The notes beneath the pieces were generated by a model. It saw only the letters and a list, made by a program, of their open reading frames with translations, had not been told where the DNA came from and searched no databases. A program made the translations under genes and the position numbers. A stretch of DNA of 64,000 nt from Streptomyces sp. HUAS YS2. GTDB lineage: Bacteria > Actinomycetota > Actinomycetes > Streptomycetales > Streptomycetaceae. The stretch spans positions 6,109,001 through 6,173,000 of the forward strand of contig NZ_CP137573.1 in assembly GCF_033343995.1 (NCBI RefSeq). The letters run 5' to 3'. Positions 1-8,688 of the stretch are shown one piece after another (position 1 is the first letter of the stretch; every line of letters starts with the position of its first letter).

Positions 1-2
1 TG

Positions 3-329
3 TTCCTGGCCGGCCTGGTCCAGACGGGCTGCCTGGTCGTCATGGGCACCGTGCACTCCCTCGTGGCCACGGCCGGGGCGATGGCCGTGTTCGGCGTCAT
101 GGGGACGGTGTGGAACACCAACCAGGTGACGCTCATGCAGGAACGCGCCCCCGAGGGGATGATCGGCCGGATCAGCGCCGCCTTCCGCACCCTCGCGGTC
201 GCCGGCGCCCCGCTGGGCGCGCTGCTCGGCGGCGCGGCCGCCGCCGGAATCGGCCTGAACACGCCCGCGTTGCTGGCGGCCGCCCTGTTCGCGTGCGCGG
301 TCGCGTGTCTGGCCCGCCGGATCAACTAG
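3..329 (+). CDS. MFS transporter, C-terminal part (5' end outside window)
   Basis: The reading frame is open from base 3 and ends in TAG, so only the last 108 residues are present. They are almost wholly hydrophobic with small residues (Gly, Ala, Leu, Val). A short basic loop with RISAAFRTLA lies between two predicted membrane helices, a pattern typical of the last cytoplasmic loop of drug-efflux type major facilitator permeases. Function would be proton-driven export of a small molecule across the cytoplasmic membrane; the substrate cannot be inferred. The gene runs in the same direction as pgi but is separated from it by 45 bases that hold pgi's ribosome binding site. The family call is moderately sure because the diagnostic N-terminal half is missing. 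Confidence 0.7.
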   Translation, partial: FLAGLVQTGCLVVMGTVHSLVATAGAMAVFGVMGTVWNTNQVTLMQERAPEGMIGRISAAFRTLAVAGAPLGALLGGAAAAGIGLNTPALLAAALFACAVACLARRIN

Positions 330-374
330 GTTGGAGGGGCAGCGGGGCAAGCATGCAGGGAGAAGAAAAGGGCG

Positions 375-2030
375 ATGTCCGAGATGAACACGAAGACCAG
401 GCTCGACCGGATGCCGGAGTGGGCCGCCCTCGGCAAGCACCGTGAGCAGCTGGGCGACACCCATCTGCGCGAACTGTTCGCCGCCGACGCGAACCGCGGC
501 AGCGCGTACACCCTGCGCGTCGGCGACCTCCACCTCGACTACTCCAAGAACCTGGTCACCGACGAGACCCTCGCCCTGCTGCGCGAGCTGGCCGTCGCCA
601 CCGGCGTCGCCGGGCTGCGCGACGCGATGTTCCGCGGCGAGAAGATCAACACCACCGAGGACCGCGCGGTCCTGCACACCGCCCTGCGCGCCCCGCGCGA
701 CGCCGTGATCGAGGTCGACGGCGAGAACGTGGTGCCCGGCGTGCACGCCGTCCTCGACAAGATGGCCGCCTTCTCCGAACGGGTCCGCTCCGGGCAGTGG
801 ACCGGCCACACCGGCCGCCCGATCCGCAACGTCGTCAACATCGGCATCGGCGGCTCCGACCTCGGCCCCGCGATGGCCTACGAGGTGCTGCGCTCCTTCA
901 CCGACCGCGGCCTGACGTTCCGTTTCGTCTCCAACGTCGACGGCGCCGACCTGCACGAGGCGGTCCGCGACCTCGACCCGGCCGAGACGCTCTTCGTCAT
1001 CGCCTCGAAGACCTTCACCACCATCGAGACCATCACCAACGCCACCTCCGCGCGCGACTGGCTGCTCACCGAGCTGAGGGCTGGTCAGGAGGCCGTCGCC
1101 AAGCACTTCGTGGCCCTGTCGACCAACGCCGAGAAGGTCGAGGAGTTCGGCATCGACACGGCCAACATGTTCGAGTTCTGGGACTGGGTCGGCGGCCGGT
1201 ACTCGTACGACTCGGCCATCGGCCTCACCCTGATGATCGCCATCGGGCCGGACCGGTTCCGCGAGATGCTCGACGGCTTCCACCTCGTCGACGAGCACTT
1301 CCGCACCGCGCCGCCGGAGGAGAACGCGCCGCTCCTGCTCGGCCTGCTCGGTGTCTGGTACGGCGCCTTTTTCGACGCCCAGTCGCACGCGGTCCTGCCG
1401 TACTCGCACTACCTGTCGAAGTTCACCGCCTACCTCCAGCAGCTCGACATGGAGTCCAACGGCAAGTCCGTCGACCGCGACGGCAGGCCGGTCGACTGGC
1501 AGACCGGGCCGGTGGTCTGGGGCACTCCGGGCACCAACGGCCAGCACGCCTACTACCAGTTGATCCACCAGGGCACCAAGTTCATCCCGGCCGACTTCAT
1601 CGGCTTCGCCGAGCCCGTCGCCGACCTGCTGCCCGGCCTGGTCCCGCAGCACGACCTGCTGATGGCGAACTTCTTCGCCCAGACGCAGGCGCTGGCCTTC
1701 GGCAAGACCCCGGAGGAGGTGCGCGCCGAGGGCGTGGCCGAGGAACTCGTGCCGCACAAGACCTTCAAGGGCAACCACCCGACCACGACGATCCTCGCCA
1801 AGGAACTGACGCCGTCCGTCCTGGGCCAGCTGATCGCGCTGTACGAGCACAAGGTCTTCGTCCAGGGCGCCGTCTGGAACATCGACTCCTTCGACCAGTG
1901 GGGAGTGGAGCTCGGAAAGGTCCTGGCCAAGAGGATCGAGCCGGTCCTGACGACGGGTGAGGGGGCGGACCGGCTGGACGGCTCCACCGCCGGTCTGGTC
2001 TCGGTGTACCGGAGCCTGCGAGGCCGCTGA
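375..2030 (+). CDS. pgi: Glucose-6-phosphate isomerase
   Basis: Cytoplasmic enzyme that interconverts glucose 6-phosphate and fructose 6-phosphate, linking glycolysis and gluconeogenesis to the pentose phosphate operon just downstream on the other strand. The 551-residue length is normal for bacterial PGI. The sugar-phosphate loop VNIGIGGSDLGP lies near residue 155 and the family signature DMESNGK lies near residues 358-364, containing the conserved Glu. The start at 375 follows a purine-rich stretch (GGGAGAAGAAAAGG); a second ATG three codons later (384) is a possible alternative. The family assignment is certain. Confidence 0.97.
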   Translation: MSEMNTKTRLDRMPEWAALGKHREQLGDTHLRELFAADANRGSAYTLRVGDLHLDYSKNLVTDETLALLRELAVATGVAGLRDAMFRGEKINTTEDRAVLHTALRAPRDAVIEVDGENVVPGVHAVLDKMAAFSERVRSGQWTGHTGRPIRNVVNIGIGGSDLGPAMAYEVLRSFTDRGLTFRFVSNVDGADLHEAVRDLDPAETLFVIASKTFTTIETITNATSARDWLLTELRAGQEAVAKHFVALSTNAEKVEEFGIDTANMFEFWDWVGGRYSYDSAIGLTLMIAIGPDRFREMLDGFHLVDEHFRTAPPEENAPLLLGLLGVWYGAFFDAQSHAVLPYSHYLSKFTAYLQQLDMESNGKSVDRDGRPVDWQTGPVVWGTPGTNGQHAYYQLIHQGTKFIPADFIGFAEPVADLLPGLVPQHDLLMANFFAQTQALAFGKTPEEVRAEGVAEELVPHKTFKGNHPTTTILAKELTPSVLGQLIALYEHKVFVQGAVWNIDSFDQWGVELGKVLAKRIEPVLTTGEGADRLDGSTAGLVSVYRSLRGR

Positions 2031-2059
2031 CCGACATGACGCACACGGGGGAGGACACG

Positions 2060-2554
2060 GTGCACGGAGGGGTACGGCTCCGGCCGCCGAGGAACACGCT
2101 CGACGGCCGGGCGCTCGGCTGGTGGCGGACCCAGCTGCTGATCACGACCGCCGTGCCGGTGGTGGTCCTCGGCGTGCTCGGCGCGCTGATCGCACCGGCC
2201 CGGTTCTGGCTGCTGCTGCCCGCCACGATCCTCGCGGCGGTCGGCCTGGGCTGCACCGCGATCCTCCCCCGGTGGTGGTTCCGGGTGCACCGCTGGGAGG
2301 TCACCGACGATGCCGTCTACGTCCGCACCGGGGCGTTCTGGCAGGAGTGGCGGATCGCGCCGATGTCCCGGATCCAGACCGTGGACACCGTGCGCGGACC
2401 GCTGGAGCAGGCCTTCCGGCTGGCCACGGTGACCGTGACGACCGCTTCGTCGAAGGGCGCGATCCGGATCGAGGGACTCGATCACGAGGTCGCCGCCGAG
2501 CTCGCCCAGCGGCTCACCCTGATCACCGGGGACACCCCCGGGGACGCCACATGA
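2060..2554 (+). CDS. PH domain-containing membrane protein (YdbS-like)
   Basis: A 164-residue protein with two adjacent membrane helices (about residues 23-65), followed by a bacterial pleckstrin-homology (bPH2/YdbS) domain containing RVHRWEVTDDAVYVRTG. I chose GTG at 2060 because it has a strong Shine-Dalgarno sequence (GGGGGAGG, 5 nt spacing); the ATG at 2036 has none. It overlaps the next gene, a longer PH-domain protein, by four bases (ATGA), so the two are translationally coupled as in the ydbS-ydbT pairs of Firmicutes. The molecular role of these pairs is not well established; a membrane-stress function is only an inference from the family. Confidence 0.8.
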   Translation: MHGGVRLRPPRNTLDGRALGWWRTQLLITTAVPVVVLGVLGALIAPARFWLLLPATILAAVGLGCTAILPRWWFRVHRWEVTDDAVYVRTGAFWQEWRIAPMSRIQTVDTVRGPLEQAFRLATVTVTTASSKGAIRIEGLDHEVAAELAQRLTLITGDTPGDAT

Positions 2555-4092
2555 CCGCCGCCGACGCTCCGGGCACGGGGGATCCGCCGGGCACGGAGGA
2601 GGAGTGGCGCCGGCTCGACAAGCGGACGGTGCTCGTCACCGTCGGCGTCATGGCCGGTGTCGCCGGAGGCGCCGCCGTGCCCACCACCCTGGGCCTGGCC
2701 GACGGCATGCCGATGTGGCAGGCGCTGGCCTGGGTGCTGACCGGCGCCGCCCTGCTGATCGGCTGCGGCGCCGCCGGAGACTACGTCCGCTGGCGCCGGA
2801 CCCGCTACCGCATCGGCCCCGACCGGGCCGAGCTGCACAGCGGCCTGCTGCTCGTCACCCGCCGCTCGCTGGCCCGCGAGCGGATCCGCAGCGTGGACCT
2901 CACCGCCCACCCGATGCTCCGGATACTCGGCCTGGTCAAGGTGCGCATAGGCACCGGCGAGCACGCGGGCGGCGAGTCCACCCTCGAACTCGACCCGGTC
3001 GCCCGCGCGGAGGGCGAGCGGCTCCGCCTGCTCCTGCTCGACCGGCCCGCGGCCGCCGACGCGGATTCCGGGCGGGACGGCGCGCTCGCCGTGTTCGACC
3101 CCCGCTGGATCCGCTACGCCCCCGTCTCCTTCGTCGCCCCGCTGCTGGGCGGCGCCGCAGCCGGCGCGGTGATGCAGGTCAGCGAGTGGTTCGGGGCGCA
3201 GGGCAAGGTGATCGACTGGGTGGCCGACCGCTTCGAGCACACCTCGCTCGTCTGGATGATCCTGGTCCTCGTGCTGGCCGCGCTCGTCACCGGTCTGGTC
3301 GGCGCGCTCGGCCTGTGGGTCGAGATGTGGTGGAACTACCGCTTGGAGCGCGAGCCCGGCGGCACCCTCCGGGTCCGCCGCGGCCTATTCACCGCCCGCT
3401 CGATCTCCCTCGAGGAGCGCCGGCTGCGCGGTGTCGAGCTGGTCGAACCGCTCGGCGTGCGCACCTTCGGGGCCGCCCGGGTGGACGCGGTCGCCACCGG
3501 CATTGCCGAGGACGACGAGGACCAGCACGCCGAGCACAAGACCCTGCTGCCGCCCGCGCCCCGGCCGGTCGCCGACGCGGTCGCGGCCGAGGTGCTGCGC
3601 GAGCCCGTCGCCCCGACCGGCGCGCCGCTCGTGAGCCACCCGCCGGCCGCCCGCACGCGCCGGCTGCGCCGGGCCCTGTGGGGCGCGGCCGTGCCCGTCG
3701 TCGTCCTCACCCTCCTCGGCGTGCTGCTCGGTGTCGGCGCGCTGCTGTACGGGGCCGTGGCCTGCGCGCTCGTCGTCACGCCGCTCGCGCTGCTGGCCGC
3801 CCGGGACGCGTACCGCAACCTGGGGCACGGCATCACCGGCCGCTATCTGGTGACCCGCTCCGGTACCCTGCGCCGGACCACCGTCGCCCTTCAGCGCGGC
3901 GGGGTCATCGGCTGGACCGTCCGGCAGTCGTACTTCCAGCGCCGGGCCGGCCTCGTGACCCTGACCGCGACGACCGCGGCGGGATCCGGCGCGTACCCGG
4001 TGCACGACGCGGACCAGAGCGAGGCGATACGGTTCGCCGCCGAGGCGGTGCCGGACCTCCTGGAGGCGTTCCTGGTGGACCGGACGCCGTAG
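2551..4092 (+). CDS. PH domain-containing membrane protein (YdbT-like)
   Basis: A 513-residue integral membrane protein with pairs of hydrophobic helices near residues 25-75, 190-265 and 380-415. Each pair is followed by a soluble bPH2-type segment: RYRIGPDRAELHSG, NYRLEREPGGTLRVRRG and GRYLVTRSGTLRRTTV. Three such repeats fit the YdbT/DUF304 architecture. The start at 2551 overlaps the stop of the shorter PH protein, so the two probably act together in one membrane complex. The open frame extends far upstream, but that part is antisense-like noise over the preceding gene and is not included. A strong hairpin follows the stop. The biochemical function is unknown. Confidence 0.82.
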   Translation: MTAADAPGTGDPPGTEEEWRRLDKRTVLVTVGVMAGVAGGAAVPTTLGLADGMPMWQALAWVLTGAALLIGCGAAGDYVRWRRTRYRIGPDRAELHSGLLLVTRRSLARERIRSVDLTAHPMLRILGLVKVRIGTGEHAGGESTLELDPVARAEGERLRLLLLDRPAAADADSGRDGALAVFDPRWIRYAPVSFVAPLLGGAAAGAVMQVSEWFGAQGKVIDWVADRFEHTSLVWMILVLVLAALVTGLVGALGLWVEMWWNYRLEREPGGTLRVRRGLFTARSISLEERRLRGVELVEPLGVRTFGAARVDAVATGIAEDDEDQHAEHKTLLPPAPRPVADAVAAEVLREPVAPTGAPLVSHPPAARTRRLRRALWGAAVPVVVLTLLGVLLGVGALLYGAVACALVVTPLALLAARDAYRNLGHGITGRYLVTRSGTLRRTTVALQRGGVIGWTVRQSYFQRRAGLVTLTATTAAGSGAYPVHDADQSEAIRFAAEAVPDLLEAFLVDRTP

Positions 4093-4131
4093 TCCGGACG
4101 CCGAAGTGCGCTGCAGTATGCCGCAGCACGC

Positions 4132-4172
4132 CGAAGGCCCCGGCCCACCTTGAGGGGGAACCGGGGCCTTCG
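4132..4172. terminator. Bidirectional terminator between PH-domain gene and pgl
   Basis: Perfect 12-bp stem, CGAAGGCCCCGG at 4132-4143 pairing with CCGGGGCCTTCG at 4161-4172, across a 17-nt loop. It lies between two convergent genes, 40 bases after one stop and 19 before the other. No T-run follows on either side, as is usual for Streptomyces terminators. Confidence 0.75.
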
Positions 4173-4190
4173 CCGGTCTGCGGCCGTCCG

Positions 4191-4973
4191 TCAGGCGGAC
4201 GTGGCCGGGTACAGCTCGCGCGGCAGGGCCGAGGCCGCCGCCGTGTCCATCAGCCACAGCGTGTGCGAGAGCCCTCGGGCGCCCGCCGCCGGGACCTGGA
4301 CCTCGCCCGCGCCGGACAGCGCGAGTGCCGCGGCCTTCGCCTTGTCCTCGCCGGCCGCCAGCAGCCAGACCTCACGGGCCGCCCGGATCGCCGGCAGGGT
4401 CAGCGAGACCCGGGTCGGCGGGGGCTTCGGCGCGCCGTGCACGCCGACCACCGTCAGCTCGGTCTCCCGCACGCCCGGCGACTCCGGGAACAGCGAGGCG
4501 ACATGGGTGTCCGGGCCGACGCCCAGCATCAGCACGTCGAACGTCGGGACGCCGAGATGGTCCTCGGGACCGGCCGCGGCGGCCAGTTCCGCGGCGTACC
4601 CGGCGGCCGCGGCGTCGGCGTCGGAGCCGTACGGGCCGTCCGACGCGGGCATCGCGTGCACCCGCGCCGGGTCCAGCGGCACCAGGTCGAGCAGCGCCTC
4701 ACGGGCCTGGGTGACGTTGCGGTCCGGATGGCCCTCCGGCAGGAACCGCTCGTCGCCCCACCACAGGTCGAGCCGCGACCAGTCGATCGCGTCCCGCGCC
4801 GGGGACGAACCCAGCGCCGCCAGCAGGCCGTTGCCGTTGCGCCCGCCGGTCAGCACCACCGAGGCGGAGCCGCGGGTGGCCTGCGCGTCCACGACCCGGG
4901 TGATCAGCCGGGCCGCCGCGGCCTGGGCCATCAGCTCCTTGTCGCGCTGCACGACGAGCTGCGGGGTGCTCAC
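4191..4973 (-). CDS. pgl: 6-phosphogluconolactonase
   Basis: Hydrolyses 6-phosphoglucono-1,5-lactone to 6-phosphogluconate, the second step of the oxidative pentose phosphate pathway. The protein has 260 residues, normal for the DevB/SOL family, with an N-terminal phosphate-binding segment (VVLTGGRNG) and family motifs WSRLDLWWGDERFLPEGHPD and LGVGPDTHVASLFP. The GTG start overlaps the opcA stop by four bases (GTGA). It is the last gene of the tkt-tal-zwf-opcA-pgl operon and ends at the convergent terminator. Confidence 0.95.
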   Translation of the reverse strand: MSTPQLVVQRDKELMAQAAAARLITRVVDAQATRGSASVVLTGGRNGNGLLAALGSSPARDAIDWSRLDLWWGDERFLPEGHPDRNVTQAREALLDLVPLDPARVHAMPASDGPYGSDADAAAAGYAAELAAAAGPEDHLGVPTFDVLMLGVGPDTHVASLFPESPGVRETELTVVGVHGAPKPPPTRVSLTLPAIRAAREVWLLAAGEDKAKAAALALSGAGEVQVPAAGARGLSHTLWLMDTAAASALPRELYPATSA

Positions 4974-6004
4974 TTGGCCGCCGCCTTCTTGGCCGGGGCC
5001 TTCTTCGCGGCGGGCGTCTGAGCCCCGGCGGATGCGGCGGCCGGAGCCCCCGCGTCCGCCGGCGGGTTCGGAGCCTTCTCCTCGCCCAGCCGCGCCACGC
5101 CGTAGCGCAGCGCCGACGCGTACGTGTCGTCCGGGTCGAGCCGCCGCAGCTCCTCCGCGATCAGCTCGGCCGTCTCGCGGCGCTTGAGCGCCACCGCACG
5201 GTCAGGCTGTCCCTGGATGGAGAGCGTGGCCAGCGAGCCGTCCGGCCGGTCGAGGACGATCGGCCCGCAGTCGGACTCCAGCCGCACCGACGTCAGTCCG
5301 GGGCCCGGCGAGACCAGACGATTCACCGGCACCTTCAGCCGGTCCGCCAGCCACATGGCCAGCAGCTCGACGCTCGGGTTGAGCTCCTCGCCCTCCACCG
5401 CGGCCGAGGTGACCTGGCAGGCGACCTGGTCCAGCGCGGCGGCGAGCATCGAGCGCCACGGCGTGATCCGGGTCCACGCCAGGTCGGTGTCGCCCGGGGT
5501 GTACGCCTCGCTGCGGGCAGCCAGCTCCTCGATGGGCTGCTCGCAGGCGTACGCGTCCGTGACGCGGCGCTGCGCCAGCGCGCCCAGTGGGTCGTTGGCC
5601 GGGTCGGTCGGCGCGTTCACCGGCCACCAGACGACGACCGGCGCGTCCGGCAGCAGCAGCGGCAGCACCACGGACTGGGCGTGGTCGATGACCTCGCCGT
5701 ACAGCCGCAGGACAACCGTTTCGCCGGTGGACGCGTCCGCGCCGAGGCGGACCTCGGCGTCGAGTCGCGCCTTGGCCCGGTCGCGCGCCGATCGGGCGGC
5801 CCGCTTGATGACCACCAGGGTCCGCGAGGGGTGCTCGCGGGACGCCTCGTTGGCGGCCTTCAGCGCGTCGTACTGGTTCTCCTCGTCGGTGACGATGACG
5901 AGGGTCAGCACCATGCCGATGGCCGGCGTGCCGAGCGCCCGCCGTCCGAGCACCAGCGCCTTGTTGATCTTGCTTGACGTGGTGTCAGTCAGGTCGGTCT
6001 TCAT
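4970..6004 (-). CDS. opcA: Glucose-6-phosphate dehydrogenase assembly protein OpcA
   Basis: OpcA proteins bind glucose-6-phosphate dehydrogenase and are needed for its full activity or assembly in cyanobacteria and actinobacteria. This copy has 344 residues and starts MKTDLTDTTSSKIN. Family segments such as VVWWPVNAPTDPANDPLG are visible. The C terminus is a low-complexity Ala/Lys/Pro tail (AAKKAPAKKAAAK), common in streptomycete copies. The ATG at 6004 overlaps the zwf stop (ATGA), so it is coupled to its client enzyme. Frame openness upstream of 6004 is ignored because it runs over zwf. Confidence 0.93.
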   Translation of the reverse strand: MKTDLTDTTSSKINKALVLGRRALGTPAIGMVLTLVIVTDEENQYDALKAANEASREHPSRTLVVIKRAARSARDRAKARLDAEVRLGADASTGETVVLRLYGEVIDHAQSVVLPLLLPDAPVVVWWPVNAPTDPANDPLGALAQRRVTDAYACEQPIEELAARSEAYTPGDTDLAWTRITPWRSMLAAALDQVACQVTSAAVEGEELNPSVELLAMWLADRLKVPVNRLVSPGPGLTSVRLESDCGPIVLDRPDGSLATLSIQGQPDRAVALKRRETAELIAEELRRLDPDDTYASALRYGVARLGEEKAPNPPADAGAPAAASAGAQTPAAKKAPAKKAAAK

Positions 6005-7533
6005 GGCCGGCGCCAGCTCCGTCCGTCTCGTGCGAGCATTTCGTCCGCCTCGACCGGCCCCCAGGTCCCGGACTGGTACTGGGCGGGCTTGCCGTGCTTG
6101 TCCCAGTACTGCTCGATCGGGTCGAGGATCTTCCAGGACAGCTCGACCTCCTCGACCCGCGGGAAGAGGTTGGAGTCGCCGAGCAGCACATCGAGGATCA
6201 GCCGCTCGTACGCCTCCGGGCTGGACTCGGTGAAGGACTCGCCGTAGGCGAAGTCCATCGAGACGTCCCGGACCTCCATCTGCGTGCCCGGCACCTTGGC
6301 GCCGAACCGCAGCGTCACGCCCTCGTCCGGCTGGACCCGGATGACCAGGGCGTTCTGCCCCAGCTCCTCCGTCGCCGTGTGGTCGAAGGGGGAGTGCGGA
6401 GCGCGCTGGAAGACCACCGCGATCTCGGTGACGCGGCGGCCCAGGCGCTTGCCGGTCCGCAGGTAGAACGGGACGCCCGCCCAGCGGCGGTTGTCGATCT
6501 CCAGCTTGATGGCCGCGTAGGTGTCGGTCTTCGACTTGGGGTCGATGCCGTCCTCCTGCAGGTAGCCGACGGCCTTCGCGCCGCCCTGCCACCCGGCCGT
6601 GTACTGCGCGCGCACGGTGTGCCGGCCCAGGTCGTCGGGCAGCTTCACCGCGCCGAGCACCTTGGTCTTCTCCGCCGCCAGCGCGTCCGCGTCGAAGGAG
6701 GCGGGCTCCTCCATCGCGGTCAGCGCGAGCAGCTGCAGGAGGTGGTTCTGGATGACGTCACGGGCGGCGCCGATGCCGTCGTAGTACCCGGCCCGGCCGC
6801 CGATGCCGATGTCCTCGGCCATCGTGATCTGGACGTGGTCGACGTACGACCGGTTCCAGAGCGGCTCGAAGAGGGTGTTGGCGAAGCGGAGCGCCAGGAT
6901 GTTCTGGACGGTCTCCTTGCCCAGGTAGTGGTCGATGCGGAAGACCTGGTCCGGGGCGAAGACGTCGTGGACGACCTCGTTGAGCTCCTCCGCGGAGGCC
7001 AGGTCGTGTCCGAACGGCTTCTCGATGACGGCGCGCCGCCAGGAGCCCGCGGGCGGTTCCGCGAGCTTGTGCTTCTTCAGCTGCTGGACGACCTTGGGGA
7101 AGAACTTCGGCGGCACCGAGAGGTAGAACGCGAAGTTGCCGCCGGTGCCCTGCGCCTTGTCCAGCTCGTCGACGGTGGACTTCAGCTGCTCGAAGGCGTC
7201 GTCGTCGTCGAAGTCGCCCTGGACGAAGCGCATCCCCTGGATCAGCTGGTGCCACACCTCCTCGCGGAACGGGGTGCGGGCATGCTGCTTGACGGCCTCG
7301 TAGACCTCCTGGGCGAAGTCCTCGTCCTGCCACTCGCGGCGGGCGAAGCCGATGAGCGCGAAGCCCGGCGGCAGCAGACCGCGATTGGCCAGGTCGTAGA
7401 CGGCAGGCATCAGCTTCTTACGGGACAAATCGCCCGTGACACCGAAAATCACCAGGCCCGACGGCCCCGCGATACGCGGGAGCCGTCGGTCTGCGGCGTC
7501 ACGGAGCGGGTTGGCTCCGTGGACTGCGCTCAA
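6001..7533 (-). CDS. zwf: Glucose-6-phosphate 1-dehydrogenase
   Basis: NADP-dependent oxidation of glucose 6-phosphate to 6-phosphogluconolactone. The nucleotide-binding motif GVTGDLSRKK lies at residues 31-40 and the substrate-binding signature DHYLGKE at 201-207. The length, 510 residues, is typical. I chose the TTG at 7533 because a good Shine-Dalgarno (GGAGG, 9 nt spacing) precedes it and the protein then starts LSAVHGANPL; an ATG further upstream would overlap tal heavily. Only four bases separate it from the tal stop, and it overlaps opcA downstream. This is the committed NADPH-producing step of the operon. Confidence 0.95.
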   Translation of the reverse strand: MSAVHGANPLRDAADRRLPRIAGPSGLVIFGVTGDLSRKKLMPAVYDLANRGLLPPGFALIGFARREWQDEDFAQEVYEAVKQHARTPFREEVWHQLIQGMRFVQGDFDDDDAFEQLKSTVDELDKAQGTGGNFAFYLSVPPKFFPKVVQQLKKHKLAEPPAGSWRRAVIEKPFGHDLASAEELNEVVHDVFAPDQVFRIDHYLGKETVQNILALRFANTLFEPLWNRSYVDHVQITMAEDIGIGGRAGYYDGIGAARDVIQNHLLQLLALTAMEEPASFDADALAAEKTKVLGAVKLPDDLGRHTVRAQYTAGWQGGAKAVGYLQEDGIDPKSKTDTYAAIKLEIDNRRWAGVPFYLRTGKRLGRRVTEIAVVFQRAPHSPFDHTATEELGQNALVIRVQPDEGVTLRFGAKVPGTQMEVRDVSMDFAYGESFTESSPEAYERLILDVLLGDSNLFPRVEEVELSWKILDPIEQYWDKHGKPAQYQSGTWGPVEADEMLARDGRSWRRP

Positions 7534-7537
7534 GGTG

Positions 7538-8656
7538 TTACGCCTCCGAAGGTGCGAGGCGGTCGAGCTCTGCCTCGGTGGACTTGAGCAGGTCGTTCCA
7601 GGACGCCTCGAACTTGTCGACGCCCTCGTCCTCGAGGAGCTGGACGACGTCGTCGTACGAGATGCCCAGCTTCTCGACCGCGGCCAGTTCGGCACGCGAC
7701 TGGTCGTACGTGCCGCGGACGGTGTCCCCGGCCACCACGCCGTGGTCGGCGGTGGCGTCCAGAGTGGCCTCCGGCATGGTGTTCACCGTGCCGGGCGCGA
7801 CCAGGTCGACCACGTACAGGGTGTCCTTGTAGGCCGGATCCTTGACGCCGGTCGAGGCCCACAGCGGACGCTGCTTGTTGGCCTGCGCCTTGTCGAGCGC
7901 GGCCCAGCGGTCCGAGGAGAAGACCTCCTCGAACGCCTCGTAGGCCAGCCGGGCGTTGGCCAGCGCGGCCTTGCCCTTGAGGCCCTTGGCCTCGTCGGTG
8001 CCGATCGCGTCCAGGCGCTTGTCGATCTCGGTGTCCACGCGGGAGACGAAGAAGGACGCCACGGAGTGGATCTTGGAGAGATCCAGGCCGCGCTCGCGGG
8101 CCTTCTCCAGACCGGCCAGGTACGCGTCCATGACCGCGCGGTAGCGCTCCAGCGAGAAGATCAGCGTCACGTTGACGCTGATGCCGAGGCCGATGACCTC
8201 GGTGATCGCCGGCAGACCCGCCTTGGTGGCCGGAATCTTGATGAGCGTGTTGGGGCGGTCCACCAGCCAGGCCAGCTGCTTGGCCTCGGCGATGGTGGCC
8301 GTCGTGTCGTGGGCCAGACGGGGGTCGACCTCGATGGAGACCCGGCCGTCCTGGCCGTCCGTCGCGTCGAAGACCGGGCGCAGGATGTCGGCGGCGTCAC
8401 GGACGTCCGCCGTCGTGATCATGCGGATGGCCTCGTCGACGGTCACCTTGCGGGCGGCGAGGTCCGCGAGCTGCTGCTCGTACCCGTCGCCGTGCGAGAT
8501 GGCCTTCTGGAAGATCGACGGGTTGGTGGTCACGCCGACCACGTGGCTCTGGTCGATGAGCTCGGCGAGGTTGCCGGACGTGATCCGCTTGCGCGAGAGG
8601 TCGTCCAGCCAGATCGCGACGCCTTCGTCGGAGAGGCGCTTGAGTGCGTCTGTCAT
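7538..8656 (-). CDS. tal: Transaldolase
   Basis: Transfers a dihydroxyacetone unit between sugar phosphates in the non-oxidative pentose phosphate pathway. The 372-residue length is typical of the actinobacterial TalB-like subfamily. Lys140 in TLIKIPATKAG is the expected Schiff-base lysine, and GVTTNPSIFQKAI at residues 41-53 is the N-terminal signature. The ATG is preceded by TTTTTGGAGAACCTCTC, a good ribosome binding site. The 32-base gap to tkt and the 4-base gap to zwf fit one transcript. Confidence 0.96.
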   Translation of the reverse strand: MTDALKRLSDEGVAIWLDDLSRKRITSGNLAELIDQSHVVGVTTNPSIFQKAISHGDGYEQQLADLAARKVTVDEAIRMITTADVRDAADILRPVFDATDGQDGRVSIEVDPRLAHDTTATIAEAKQLAWLVDRPNTLIKIPATKAGLPAITEVIGLGISVNVTLIFSLERYRAVMDAYLAGLEKARERGLDLSKIHSVASFFVSRVDTEIDKRLDAIGTDEAKGLKGKAALANARLAYEAFEEVFSSDRWAALDKAQANKQRPLWASTGVKDPAYKDTLYVVDLVAPGTVNTMPEATLDATADHGVVAGDTVRGTYDQSRAELAAVEKLGISYDDVVQLLEDEGVDKFEASWNDLLKSTEAELDRLAPSEA

Positions 8657-8688
8657 GAGAGGTTCTCCAAAAATCGTGTCTGTCGGCG

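Noticed and set aside
2604..5021. An 805-codon plus-strand frame over the PH-domain gene and pgl
   Set aside because: Arg/Ala/Pro-rich translation without folds, crossing two well-supported genes and a terminator.
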